A DNA stretch of 33,746 bases from Dyella monticola (GTDB lineage Bacteria; Pseudomonadota; Gammaproteobacteria; Xanthomonadales; Rhodanobacteraceae), in contig NZ_QRBE01000023.1 in assembly GCF_003363155.1 (NCBI RefSeq), positions 1 to 33,746 of the forward strand, written 5' to 3'. Below are positions 9,040-17,417 of the stretch, one piece after another. How positions within the stretch are numbered: position 1 is the first letter of the stretch; every line of letters starts with the position of its first letter. A program made the translations under genes and the position numbers. The notes under the pieces are model-generated. The model was not told the DNA's origin and did no database searches. It was given only the letters and a program-made list of their open reading frames with translations.

Positions 9040-9342
9040 GACGGCGATATCTCCCCTGCGCCCTACGAGCGCGTACATGTGCACTGTCCTGCAAGCCATC
9101 CAGGCGGGGGAGGGCAAAAGGGACTGACATGGGGGGTAAAGCGGCCAGTCTGTGGCACATGTGAAGGCGGTAGCGGGTGTGATGTGCCTCCTCGGGCGTT
9201 GTGCGGGCGTATCCCTATGGACCGATCGGAGCGCGTTCGACCGTTGAAGACAACTAAAGGCTGCGTTGCCGAGATATCGCTACTACGGCGATCGGCGTGC
9301 CTTTATCTTGAATGCTCATCAACGTATGTCGAGGAGTCAACG
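9040..9342. other. Non-coding stretch upstream of the beta-helix operon
   Basis: These 303 bases separate the minus-strand operon from the plus-strand small ORF at 9343. I see no convincing gene and no clear sigma70 promoter on either strand. Two inverted 8-base copies of the same element, ACATGTGC (9075-9082) and GCACATGT (9155-9162), could be regulator half-sites for the operon. This is a weak suggestion. Confidence 0.4.
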
Positions 9343-9546
9343 ATGCGCTCCCACTGGGTTGGACGCTTGTTTGGGCACACCGGAGGCGGCAGTTCGATCG
9401 CTGTCAGTCAGCGAAAGAAGGCGATGGAGCCGGTCGCTTCCGAGCCAATGGATAAGTCCAAGTCGCCGCATGCAGGGCGGACGACCACGGCAGGCTTCAA
9501 GCGCCTCTGCCTGGGCATCGGCGACGGCGATGTGCACCGCCAATAA
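9343..9546 (+). CDS. Small hypothetical ORF, doubtful
   Basis: A 67-residue frame starts at an ATG with a strong GAGGAG site ten bases upstream. The product (MRSHWVGRLFGHTGGG..., ending GDGDVHRQ) is basic, has no signal peptide or membrane segment, and is not recognised. An overlapping minus-strand frame from a GTG at 9633 to 9337 (98 codons) has similarly protein-like composition, so at most one of the two is likely real. The ribosome binding site favours the plus-strand reading. The stretch 9547-9671 after it holds nothing further that I can support. Confidence 0.3.
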   Translation: MRSHWVGRLFGHTGGGSSIAVSQRKKAMEPVASEPMDKSKSPHAGRTTTAGFKRLCLGIGDGDVHRQ

Positions 9547-9671
9547 CGCTGCGCGATAGCCCATGGCTTCGCGCCAGGGGCTAGCCGGGCCCTTGTCCCC
9601 GGATATCTCTAACGCCTGCAGCACTCGTGGCACTATTTACGGGAGGCGTACGGATACTTACGGGGGAACCT

Positions 9672-10310
9672 ATGGCGAGCGCGGCGCAAGACCTGGATCA
9701 GTTTGTCCGAGATGCGCTTTTGCGCGGGTGTTCGCGAGAGAGCATCGATCGCACATTGACGGACGCTGGATGGACGGTCGAACAGGTGCGAGCTGCCCTG
9801 GCCGCGTACGCCGATGTGAATTTCGCGGTGCCCGTGCCGCGTCCGCGTCCCTATCTTTCGGCGAAAGAAGCCTTTCTTTATCTGGTGATGTTCACCACGC
9901 TCTACGTGAGTGCCTATCACTTGGGCCAGTTGTTGTTCGAATTGATCAACCGGCACTTTCCCGATCTCGCCGCGTCGTATGCGAGCGGATATACGGACAC
10001 CATCCGCTGGTCGGTGGCGGCGATCATCATCGCGTTTCCGGTCTTTCTCGTCTTCTCGGCCAAGATCGGCAGAGATTTAAAGCAACAGGTCATCACGCGA
10101 CAGTCGGGCGTGCGGCGTTGGTTGACTTACCTCACGCTGTTCGTTGCGGCCATCGTGTTGATCTGCGATCTGATTACCCTGGTCTACAGCGTGCTGGGTG
10201 GCGAAATGACCATTCGCTTCGTGCTCAAAGTGCTGGTGGCCGGCGCGATCGCCGGTGCGATTTTTGGTTATTACTTGTGGGACCTTCGCCGCGATGAGCT
10301 CACCGCATGA
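9672..10310 (+). CDS. DUF5671 four-helix membrane protein
   Basis: The product has 212 residues. A short soluble N-terminal part (AQDLDQFVRDALLRGCSRESI...) resembles a small helical binding module. Four hydrophobic segments follow from about residue 60 to the end, typical of the DUF5671 family of inner-membrane proteins of unknown function. I chose the ATG at 9672 because GGGGGAA lies directly upstream; an in-frame ATG at 9627 has no such site. The stop overlaps the start of the next gene by four bases (ATGA), so the two are translationally coupled. The function is unknown, and the neighbour suggests a shared envelope role. Confidence 0.8.
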   Translation: MASAAQDLDQFVRDALLRGCSRESIDRTLTDAGWTVEQVRAALAAYADVNFAVPVPRPRPYLSAKEAFLYLVMFTTLYVSAYHLGQLLFELINRHFPDLAASYASGYTDTIRWSVAAIIIAFPVFLVFSAKIGRDLKQQVITRQSGVRRWLTYLTLFVAAIVLICDLITLVYSVLGGEMTIRFVLKVLVAGAIAGAIFGYYLWDLRRDELTA

Positions 10311-10768
10311 CTCGCCTCGGCGCGGGACCAACGATGGCAATCATTGCCTCGGTGGCCATGCTGGGCGCTGTAGCGGCCGGGATGTGCGTAGTGGGCTCAC
10401 CCACGCATCAGCGTCAACTGAAACTGGATGATCAGCGAATTTCAGCCTTGAGCGTCATGGCCAACGCGGTTCATCGCTATCGGCTCGTCCATCACACGCT
10501 GCCGGGTGATCTGAGCGAATTGCGATTGCAGGGCAGATGGAGCAGCGACCCGGTGACCGGTGAACCTTACGCCTACAACAGGCTGGGCGATGACACCTAT
10601 ACCCTGTGCGCGCATTTTGATGCCGTCGACCAACGGCACACCGGCGATTACGCAACACCATACCTTTACACACCAGGCAGCCCGGCATGGAGGCATCCGG
10701 CCGGGCTTTATTGTTTTCACTTCGCCGCAGAAAGCGACAATGTCCCCGTGCTAGGCACACCGCGCTGA
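10307..10768 (+). CDS. Membrane-anchored protein with a type II pseudopilin-like C-terminal part
   Basis: The product has 153 residues. One hydrophobic segment near the N terminus (~8-28) is followed by a helical stretch and a small globular part. The pattern HTLPGDLSEL, DPVTGEPYAYN and TYTLCAHF resembles the end of GspG-type major pseudopilins, although the N-terminal prepilin peptidase signature (Gly-Phe-Thr-Leu-Ile-Glu type) is missing. It is therefore not a normal pseudopilin and may be a relative anchored by an uncleaved helix. It is coupled to the DUF5671 gene by a four-base overlap. No function is assigned. Confidence 0.7.
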   Translation: MTRLGAGPTMAIIASVAMLGAVAAGMCVVGSPTHQRQLKLDDQRISALSVMANAVHRYRLVHHTLPGDLSELRLQGRWSSDPVTGEPYAYNRLGDDTYTLCAHFDAVDQRHTGDYATPYLYTPGSPAWRHPAGLYCFHFAAESDNVPVLGTPR

Positions 10769-10782
10769 TCGCAGCGCGGTGT
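10757..10782 (+). terminator. Hairpin at the end of the DUF5671 operon
   Basis: An 11-base-pair perfect stem (ACACCGCGCTG and CAGCGCGGTGT) with a four-base loop spans the stop codon of the upstream gene and lies between two convergent genes. There is no U-tract after it, so it is a terminator candidate of the U-poor or factor-assisted kind. It could equally protect the 3' end. Confidence 0.45.
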
Positions 10783-10811
10783 CCTCGGATAGCGCTGGAT
10801 AGCGCGCAGCT

Positions 10812-11558
10812 TCAGCGCGCGCCGCCACCTGCGTACAGGCGCTCGCCGGTCAGCCAATAGGCATCGTCGGAAGCGAGGAACACGGCAATCGAGGCGATAT
10901 CGTTCGGCTGGCCGACGCGGCCCAGCGGTGTGTGCGCTACCGCGTATTTCTCGAAATCGCCGCCGATGGCGCCCGCCGCAACCGCGCCTTCGGTTTCCAC
11001 CATGCCTGGGTTGAGCGCATTGACGCGGATCTTGCGCGGCCCCAGTTCCTGTGACAGCACGCCGGTAATCGCATCCACCGCGCCTTTGGTGGCCGTGTAC
11101 ACCACGGTGTTCGCGGGCACAGCACGTGTGACGACCGACCCGATGTTGATGATGCTGGCGCCTTCGCCCAGGTGTTTCACCGCAGCCTGAGTGGTGAGCA
11201 GCAGGCCGCGCACGTTCACGTTGAACTGCCGGTCGAACTGCTCTTCCGTGAACGTCTCGATGGGTGCGAACTCATACACGCCCGAGTTGTTCACCAGCGT
11301 GTCCAGACGGCCGTAATGCTTGATGGCGGCATCGATGATGGCTTGTGCGTCAGCAGCCTTGGATACATCGCCTTGCACCGCCACGGCCTTGCCGCCGGCT
11401 TTCACGATGTCATTGACCACCGCGTCCGCACCCGCTTTGCTGGATGCGTAGTTCACGACGACCGAAGCGCCTTCCGCGCCCAGTGCCTTGGCGATGGCGG
11501 CGCCGATACCCTTGGATGCTCCGGTAACGACGGCGACTTTGCCTTTCAATTTGCTCAT
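10812..11558 (-). CDS. Short-chain dehydrogenase/reductase (classical SDR)
   Basis: The product has 248 residues and is a cytoplasmic NAD(P)-dependent oxidoreductase of the classical SDR type, resembling glucose 1-dehydrogenase and 3-oxoacyl reductase-like members. The cofactor motif TGASKGIG is at 12-19, NNSG at 90-93, and the catalytic residues are Ser141, Tyr154 and Lys158 (YTATK). The start has AGGA nearby. It is transcribed divergently from an ArsR-type regulator with a palindromic operator between them, so the regulator probably represses it. The substrate is not predictable. SDRs controlled by such small regulators often respond to reactive or xenobiotic carbonyl compounds, but that is inference. 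Confidence 0.88.
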   Translation of the reverse strand: MSKLKGKVAVVTGASKGIGAAIAKALGAEGASVVVNYASSKAGADAVVNDIVKAGGKAVAVQGDVSKAADAQAIIDAAIKHYGRLDTLVNNSGVYEFAPIETFTEEQFDRQFNVNVRGLLLTTQAAVKHLGEGASIINIGSVVTRAVPANTVVYTATKGAVDAITGVLSQELGPRKIRVNALNPGMVETEGAVAAGAIGGDFEKYAVAHTPLGRVGQPNDIASIAVFLASDDAYWLTGERLYAGGGAR

Positions 11559-11606
11559 GAGGTTTGTCCTGCGTTTGGTAGTGGGGCGAAGAGGTGTTAA
11601 GTCCAG

Positions 11607-11627
11607 TAGTTCGTAACTTATGAACTA
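11607..11627. promoter_or_regulatory. Palindromic operator in the SDR/ArsR divergent region
   Basis: The 21-base sequence reads TAGTTC, nine bases, GAACTA, and its centre is also symmetric (GTAACTTAT), with only one mismatched pair. A further GAACTA half-site follows at 11630-11635. It lies between the two divergent starts, about 50 bases from each, as expected for an autoregulated ArsR/MarR-like repressor. Its position also argues against the upstream ATG at 11620 as the regulator start, since that codon lies inside the palindrome. Confidence 0.7.
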
Positions 11628-11655
11628 TGGAACTAGAAATCAAGGGGCTGATAAA

Positions 11656-12045
11656 ATGCTCCGCATGAGGCCCCTGATTCATCCTTCCATCGAGGACGTC
11701 ACGGTCGAGGGCATCCTGCACGCCCTGTCCGACCCCGTCCGCGCCGCCATCTATGCCGAGCTCGCCGTTTCCAGCGGCGCGACGTGTTCCAATTTCCTGA
11801 AGATCAGCGACCGGGAGATTCCCAAATCCACGCTTTCGCAACATTTCCGCGCGCTGCGCGAGGCGGGCTTGATTCGCAGCGAACGCCATGGTGTGGAAAT
11901 GCGCAATACCACGCGCTGTGAAGAGGTCAACCAGCGTTTTCCGGGGTTGGTCGTGACGATCATGCAGGCGCATCAGACCCAGGCGGCGGAGCGTCTGCAG
12001 GCAAACACGCGCAAGCCCAGTCCCCGCAAAACCAAAGCCCGCTAA
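11656..12045 (+). CDS. ArsR-family winged-helix transcriptional regulator
   Basis: The product has 129 residues. A winged helix-turn-helix occupies about residues 15-95: the ALSDPVRAAIYAEL helix, the KSTLSQHFRALREAGLI recognition helix, and the wing SERHGVEMRNTTR. The metal-binding Cys pairs of classical ArsR/SmtB sensors are not evident, so it is a non-metal type of the family. The C-terminal tail is basic. The ATG at 11656 has AAGGGG upstream and leaves the operator outside the gene. It probably represses the divergent SDR gene and itself; the inducer is unknown. Confidence 0.85.
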   Translation: MLRMRPLIHPSIEDVTVEGILHALSDPVRAAIYAELAVSSGATCSNFLKISDREIPKSTLSQHFRALREAGLIRSERHGVEMRNTTRCEEVNQRFPGLVVTIMQAHQTQAAERLQANTRKPSPRKTKAR

Positions 12046-12061
12046 GCGGCTATCGCTTCCA

Positions 12062-13141
12062 TCAAGGCAGGCTTCGCCGCGCCAGTTGCGGCGGCATGCC
12101 GGTCCAGCGCTTGAACGCGCGCCGGAACTCGCGCGGATCGCTGAAGCCCAGTTCGATGCCGATTTCCGCCACGCTCATTTGGCCGGCGCGTAGCAATTCG
12201 AGCGCGCGTTCGGCGCGTACGCGATCATGGATTTCGCGAAAGATGCGTCCGCTTTCGGCAAGCCTGCGGCGTAGCGACCGTTCGCTCAGATGCAGCGTGT
12301 GCGCCACTTCCGTGAGTCGCGGATGGTCGCGCAAACGACTACGCAGGAGACGTTCCACCGAGCCGACGATTTCATCGGCGCTGGTAGTGCCGCGCAGTTG
12401 CTGGTGACAGAGCGCCAACGCCTGTCGCGAGGTAAGCGGGTTGTAGCCGGGCAGCGGATGAGCAAGCCAGTTCGCATCCACCACGATGCGGTTGTGCTGC
12501 GCGCCGAAACGCACGTCGCACTGGAATGTCGTGATGTATTCGGCGGCGTAGGAGGGCGCCGGATAGGTGAATTCCATGCGCACCGGCGTGATCTTGGGAC
12601 CGACCAATTCCCGTGCGATGGCCAGGCAACTGGCGAACAACTCCTCGCACAAGAATGGCAGCAATTCGATTTCGCCAAAGCGCGGCCACGTCTGCACGGC
12701 CACATGCTGCGCGTCGACCACGGCCAGATCCACGTCGAGCAGGCTGCCGCAGACTTTGTGGTTTTCAATGCCCACGTTCATCGCTTCGCCGAAATTGCGC
12801 GACGTCATCATGGCCAGGCCCAGCAAGCCAAAACTGCCAATGGTTTCGTTGCGTCCGATGAGTAAGCCCAGTGCCGGGTAACGCAGGCCGCGCAGGGCGC
12901 GGCTGATCACCGTGCGTGCTTGCCGGTAGGACACGCGCAGGCTCGGTTCGTTGATCTGCGGGCGCGTGATACCCAAGCCGGCAAACCAGCCGTCGCTGGC
13001 GATGCCGTGCCGGGCGGCGAATTCAGTGAGATGTACCAGCACATTAGGTGGAATGTCGGCCGCCTGCGCGCGCGCGTCAGGCTCGATCGCCGCCGGTAGT
13101 GTGCGTCGTGCTTCGCGTAACTCGAAGGCTACTTCGGACAT
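12062..13141 (-). CDS. AraC-family transcriptional regulator with N-terminal arabinose-binding-type domain
   Basis: The product has 359 residues. The N-terminal ~200 residues match the ligand-sensing domain of AraC regulators of the OruR/GliR type (VSYRQARTVISRALR, ALGLLIGRNETIGSFGLLGLAMM). The last ~100 residues carry two helix-turn-helix motifs (LTEVAHTLHLSERSLRRRL and VAEIGIELGFSDPREFRRAFKRW). I chose the ATG at 13141, which has GGGGAAAG upstream; a longer frame to 13297 adds a Pro/Ala-rich stretch unlike the family. The gene ends 17 bases from the convergent ArsR gene. The target genes are not evident: its neighbours are a TlpA-like protein and, further on, putA. Confidence 0.88.
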   Translation of the reverse strand: MSEVAFELREARRTLPAAIEPDARAQAADIPPNVLVHLTEFAARHGIASDGWFAGLGITRPQINEPSLRVSYRQARTVISRALRGLRYPALGLLIGRNETIGSFGLLGLAMMTSRNFGEAMNVGIENHKVCGSLLDVDLAVVDAQHVAVQTWPRFGEIELLPFLCEELFASCLAIARELVGPKITPVRMEFTYPAPSYAAEYITTFQCDVRFGAQHNRIVVDANWLAHPLPGYNPLTSRQALALCHQQLRGTTSADEIVGSVERLLRSRLRDHPRLTEVAHTLHLSERSLRRRLAESGRIFREIHDRVRAERALELLRAGQMSVAEIGIELGFSDPREFRRAFKRWTGMPPQLARRSLP

Positions 13142-13239
13142 GCCCGCTTTCCCCGTGCCAACCCCAATTGGCGCAAGCGGGAGTTCTAGCACGGGTGGCG
13201 CCGGGGTGGTTGGCGCGGCGCACAAGTCGCCGCTGAGTG

Positions 13240-14004
13240 TTACGGCTGCGTGGGTTTCGCGTGCAGGGACGGTGTGGATGCGGACGTGCGCTTCCACTGC
13301 TCGATCCAGCCGCTGAGGTCGGCCAGGCGCTTGGCCGGATCGTCCTGCATCGACATGCCCACGGCGGCCCCGGCGACGCGGCCGGCAGGGTCGATCAACA
13401 TCAAGGTGGGATAGATGCCGATGCCGAGCGTGTCGGTCAGCGCCGTGCCGTCATGCAATACCGGCCAGGTGAGGCCGTGCTGGTCCACGAACTGGCGCGC
13501 CGTGGGCGCATCTTCATACGTAATGGCGATGACATTCATATCGCCATGCGCGTGTGCATAGGCATTGAGGGTGGGAACCTCGGCCATGCATGGTGCGCAT
13601 TCGGCGAAGAAAAAACTGATCAGCGTGTAGCGGCCTTGCAAGTCGCTCGACCGCTTCACGTCTCCCTGCAGCGACGGTAATTGGAAAGGAGGAAAGGCGT
13701 CGCCGCGTCCGAAGGCGAAGCGGCCTGGCTCGCCCGCATGAGCACCCGCCGGGCGCAGGCGCAACACGGCCATGCCGGCCTGGCTGTCACGGGTGATGCT
13801 GTAAGAGCGACGTGCGTGCAGTTGCTGCGCGAAGGCAGCGTAGTCCAACGGCTTACCGTTGGAGTCGAGGTAGCGGACGTGCGGTGAGGTGCCCAGTTGC
13901 AGCGCTGAGATGAAGTGGTGTTCGTCCGGGCTGAGGTTCGCGGCGCGGGCCGTGACGCACAGGCACATCAGTGCAAACAGGAGCGCCGGATGTGACCTAG
14001 ACAC
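13240..14004 (-). CDS. TlpA-like periplasmic thioredoxin-fold protein
   Basis: The product has 254 residues. A Sec signal peptide (SRSHPALLFALMCLCVTARA) starts at the GTG at 14004, which has AGAGG about ten bases upstream. The ATG at 14037 would start inside a strong hairpin and add non-signal sequence. The N-terminal half (~25-100) has no named domain. Residues ~105-250 form a TlpA/redoxin fold with active-site CAPC (136-139) in FFAECAPCMAEVP and the cis-Pro segment IYPTLMLIDPAG. It probably reduces or handles thiols or disulfides in the periplasm. The partner is unknown. Copper-related thiol chemistry for the nearby oxidase is conceivable but unsupported. Confidence 0.83.
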   Translation of the reverse strand: MSRSHPALLFALMCLCVTARAANLSPDEHHFISALQLGTSPHVRYLDSNGKPLDYAAFAQQLHARRSYSITRDSQAGMAVLRLRPAGAHAGEPGRFAFGRGDAFPPFQLPSLQGDVKRSSDLQGRYTLISFFFAECAPCMAEVPTLNAYAHAHGDMNVIAITYEDAPTARQFVDQHGLTWPVLHDGTALTDTLGIGIYPTLMLIDPAGRVAGAAVGMSMQDDPAKRLADLSGWIEQWKRTSASTPSLHAKPTQP

Positions 14005-14024
14005 TTTCGCAATACCTCTGTCTT

Positions 14025-14066
14025 GCCCCACCGTCATTCGCGCCTTCGCGGAAATGACGGTGGGGC
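14025..14066. repeat. Long hairpin between putA and the TlpA-like gene (REP-like or terminator)
   Basis: The arms GCCCCACCGTCATT (14025-14038) and AATGACGGTGGGGC (14053-14066) are perfect inverted copies, and the loop itself contains CGCG...CGCG. The core GTCATT...AATGAC with a GC-rich centre resembles the dispersed intergenic palindromes of many proteobacterial genomes. It lies just downstream of the putA stop and could serve as terminator or RNA-stabilising element. No U-tract follows on the minus strand. Confidence 0.6.
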
Positions 14067-14093
14067 TAAGTTTTGTATTTCGGCGAGATGGTG

Positions 14094-17000
14094 CTACTCG
14101 CCGATCGTCAGCAACGAGGCGTTGCCGCCTGCGGCCGTCGTGTTGATGGTGAGCGTGCGCTCGGTGGCGAAGCGCAACAGGTAATGCGGGCCGCCTGCTT
14201 TGGGACCCGTACCCGACAGCGATTCGCCGCCGAACGGTTGCACACCGACCACCGCACCGATCTGGTTGCGATTGACGTAACAGTTGCCGACGCGTGCATG
14301 GCCGCGGATGTATTCCACCGTATCGTCGATGCGGCTGTGCACGCCGAGCGTGAGACCGTAACCGGTGCGGTTGATCTGTTCGATCACCTTCGGCAGCGCG
14401 TTGCCATTCCAGCGGATCACGTGTAGCACGGGGCCGAACACTTCGCGCGTGAGCACATCGAGCGCGGGAATTTCATACGCGCGCGGGGCGAAGAAGGTGC
14501 CGTGCGACGTCGCCGCCGGATCGAGCTTGGCTTCGGCGATCTTTTTCGCTTCCTTGTCCATGCGTGCGGCGTGATCATTGAGGATTTTCAGCGCATCCTC
14601 GTCGATGACCGGGCCGACGTCGGTGGAAAGCTGGCCCGGATCGCCGACCTTCAGCTCGGCCATTGCGCCGGCGAGCATGCCGATCACCTTGTCGGCGACA
14701 TCTTCCTGCACGAACAGCACGCGCGCAGCGGAGCAACGCTGGCCGGCGGATTGGAATGCCGAGGCGATCACATCCTTCACCACCTGCTCGGGCAGGGCGG
14801 AGGAGTCGGCGATCATGGCGTTCTGGCCACCGGTTTCGGCGATGAGCGCGGCGATCTGCGCATTGCGCGCAGCGAGCGCGCGGTTGATCGCCCAGGCGGT
14901 TTCGGTCGAACCGGTAAAGGCTACGCCAGCCACGCGCGGATCTTTCGTCAGCGCCGCCCCGACCACGGCGCCGTCGCCCGGCAGATACTGCAGCACGTCC
15001 ACCGGAACGCCGGCTTCATGCAGCAGCTTCACTGCGGCGTAGCCAATCAAGGTGGTTTGTTCGGCGGGCTTGGCGATCACGCTGTTGCCGGCTGCCAACG
15101 CGGCCGCAATTTGGCCCAGGAAAATCGCCAGCGGGAAATTCCACGGGCTGATGCACACGAACACACCGCGCCCGTTGAGGAAGAGCTGGTTGTTTTCGCC
15201 GGTGGGACCGGGAAGTTGTTCCGGATGGCCAAACAGGCGACGCGCCATCGTGGCGTAGTAGCGCAGGAAGTCGGCGGCTTCGCGAATTTCCGCAATCGAA
15301 TCGGGCAGGCTCTTGCCGGCTTCGCGCACACACAGCGCGATGAATTCACCGCGACGCGCTTCGAGCTGCTCGGCAGCGTGCTCCAGAATCGCGGCACGGC
15401 TGGCGGCAGGCAGCCGGTCCCAATCGGGCTGCGCGGCCACGGCATTAGCCAGCGCCTTGTCGACCAGTGCGGCGTCGGCGCTTACGTAGCTGCCCACGGT
15501 CTGGCGGCGGTCGGCGGGGTTGGTCACTGCGACGGTCGCGCCGCGTGCCAGCATGTTATCGGGGACATCCGACTGCCCGATCTTGGCCGCGCCACTGGCT
15601 ACCAGTGGCGTGGCGGTCCACGGGCCGCTGGTGGCATTGACCGTCTCGGCGAGGGCCTTCAGTTCGTTGTCGTTGGAGAAGTTGATGCCCATAGAGTTCT
15701 TCCGAAGTTCGCCGAAGAGATTGACTGGCAGGGGAATGCGCGGATGAGGAATGGAGCTATAGCGACGCACCGTCTCGCACGGATCGGCCACCAGTTCGCG
15801 CACCGGCAGCGTTTCATCCACCACGCGATTGACGAAGCTGGTGTTGGCCCCGTTTTCAAGCAGGCGGCGCACGAGATACGGCAGTAGATCTTCGTGCGTA
15901 CCCACCGGCGCATACACGCGGCACGGCACGTTGAGGCTCTGCTTGCCGATTACCTCCGCGTACAGATCCGTACCCATGCCGTGCAGTCGCTGGAATTCGA
16001 ACGGACGGCCGCGAGCGGTGTGATGCACGGCAGCGATCGTGTGCGCGTTGTGCGTGGCGAATTGCGGATAGATCAGTTCCGCGCCCGCATCGAATAATTT
16101 GTTTGCGCACGCGAGATACGAAACATCGGTATTGGGCTTGCGCGTGTACAACGGGTAACCGGACAGGCCCAGCTCCTGCGCACGCTTGATCTCTGCGTCC
16201 CAGTACGCACCTTTGACCAGCCGCACATACCAGCGGCGCCCGGCGGCGCGCGCGGTTTCGATCAGCCAGTCGATCACGAACGGGGTGCGCTTGGAGTACG
16301 CCTGCACCACGATGCCCAGGCCATTCCAGCCCTGCAGCGACGGATGCGCGAATACGTCGCCGATGACGTCCAGCGACAATTCCAGGCGATCGGCTTCTTC
16401 GGCATCTACCGAGAGCGCAATACCTTGCTTCATCGCCAGTTGCGACAGCTCCAGCAGCTTGGCGGTGAGATCGCGCCGTGCACGTTCGCGGTTGGCCACT
16501 TCGTAGCGCGGATGCAGTGCGGAAAGTTTCACCGAGATCGACGGCGCATCGGTGTGATTGGCGAACGGGCCGCGCGCGCCGATGCGCGTGATGGCGTTGC
16601 GGTAATCTTGCTGGTAGCGCTCGGCCGTTTCGGAAGTGAGCGCCGATTCGCCGAGCATGTCATAGGAATAACGATAAGCGGTGTACTCGCCCCGGCTGCA
16701 GCGATCCAGCGCTTCGTCGATCGTGCGACCCATCACGAACTGATGGCCCATGATGCGCATCGCCTGACGCACGGCCAGACGGATGGCCGGTTCTCCGGCG
16801 CGGCCCACCAGGCGGCGTAGCGCACCGGTGACATCGTGACGGGTTTCCTCGGCAAGGTTCACCAGTTTGCCGGTGAGCATCAGGCCCCAGGTGGAGGCGT
16901 TGACGAACAGCGACTCGCTTTGGCCCAGATGCTTCTTCCAGTTTGCATCGCCGAGCTTGTCACGGATCAGCTTGTCGGCGGTGCTTTTGTCCGGAATGCG

Positions 17001-17288
17001 CAGCAGGGCTTCGGCCACGCACATCAACATCACGCCTTCCTCGCTGGAAAGGTCGTATTGGCGCATGAACGATTCCACCGCGCTCTGGTCCTTGGCGCGG
17101 GCGCGCACACGGGTAACCAGCTCGGCGGCCAGATCGATCACTTTTTCGCGCTCGACCGGCGGCAGCGTGGCCTGGGCGAGCAGATCGTTCACGGCTTCCG
17201 TTTCGTCGCGCAGCCACGCGGCGGTGATGCGCGCGCGGGCCGGCTCGACGCTGGTCGGCAATTCGGGGGCAAGAATGGGTTGAGTCAC
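14094..17288 (-). CDS. putA: Bifunctional proline dehydrogenase / L-glutamate-gamma-semialdehyde dehydrogenase PutA
   Basis: The product has 1064 residues. It oxidises proline to glutamate in two steps, passing electrons to quinone (FAD domain) and NAD. A helical arm (~1-110) precedes the proline dehydrogenase barrel (~110-490), with VKGAYWDAEIK and the substrate-binding RRLLENG segment (~474). The aldehyde dehydrogenase domain (~560-1040) has Glu818 in AETGGQN and Cys852 in AGQRCSA. The GTG at 17288 begins MTQPILAPELP; the longer frame to 17519 adds Arg-rich sequence unlike PutA. No N-terminal ribbon-helix-helix DNA-binding domain is present, so this PutA cannot repress its own gene as the E. 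coli protein does. Electrons could enter the quinone pool feeding the respiratory chain whose oxidase genes lie nearby. Confidence 0.95.
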   Translation of the reverse strand: MTQPILAPELPTSVEPARARITAAWLRDETEAVNDLLAQATLPPVEREKVIDLAAELVTRVRARAKDQSAVESFMRQYDLSSEEGVMLMCVAEALLRIPDKSTADKLIRDKLGDANWKKHLGQSESLFVNASTWGLMLTGKLVNLAEETRHDVTGALRRLVGRAGEPAIRLAVRQAMRIMGHQFVMGRTIDEALDRCSRGEYTAYRYSYDMLGESALTSETAERYQQDYRNAITRIGARGPFANHTDAPSISVKLSALHPRYEVANRERARRDLTAKLLELSQLAMKQGIALSVDAEEADRLELSLDVIGDVFAHPSLQGWNGLGIVVQAYSKRTPFVIDWLIETARAAGRRWYVRLVKGAYWDAEIKRAQELGLSGYPLYTRKPNTDVSYLACANKLFDAGAELIYPQFATHNAHTIAAVHHTARGRPFEFQRLHGMGTDLYAEVIGKQSLNVPCRVYAPVGTHEDLLPYLVRRLLENGANTSFVNRVVDETLPVRELVADPCETVRRYSSIPHPRIPLPVNLFGELRKNSMGINFSNDNELKALAETVNATSGPWTATPLVASGAAKIGQSDVPDNMLARGATVAVTNPADRRQTVGSYVSADAALVDKALANAVAAQPDWDRLPAASRAAILEHAAEQLEARRGEFIALCVREAGKSLPDSIAEIREAADFLRYYATMARRLFGHPEQLPGPTGENNQLFLNGRGVFVCISPWNFPLAIFLGQIAAALAAGNSVIAKPAEQTTLIGYAAVKLLHEAGVPVDVLQYLPGDGAVVGAALTKDPRVAGVAFTGSTETAWAINRALAARNAQIAALIAETGGQNAMIADSSALPEQVVKDVIASAFQSAGQRCSAARVLFVQEDVADKVIGMLAGAMAELKVGDPGQLSTDVGPVIDEDALKILNDHAARMDKEAKKIAEAKLDPAATSHGTFFAPRAYEIPALDVLTREVFGPVLHVIRWNGNALPKVIEQINRTGYGLTLGVHSRIDDTVEYIRGHARVGNCYVNRNQIGAVVGVQPFGGESLSGTGPKAGGPHYLLRFATERTLTINTTAAGGNASLLTIGE

Positions 17289-17417
17289 GATGGCCTGGCG
17301 CGTGGGTAAGGGGTCAGGGAACGGTAAATTGTAAGGGAAACCCCGGGGCGGCCGCGTTGCGGCGCAGCGTGGCCGTCCTGCGCCGGTTTTCCTGGCCATT
17401 TTTCGATGGTTGCACGC

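Noticed and set aside
9337-9633. Minus-strand frame of 98 codons from a GTG
   Set aside because: Its composition is protein-like, but the start is GTG without a clear ribosome binding site, and it overlaps the plus-strand ORF with a strong site. It was kept only as an alternative.
10802-10820. GCGCGC...GCGCGC hairpin near the SDR stop as terminator
   Set aside because: The arms are short, they overlap the coding end, and there is no U-tract. The hairpin at 10757-10782 is stronger.
17328-17333. TACAAT on the minus strand as -10 element of putA
   Set aside because: No acceptable -35 lies at 16-18 bases, so a promoter is not claimed.
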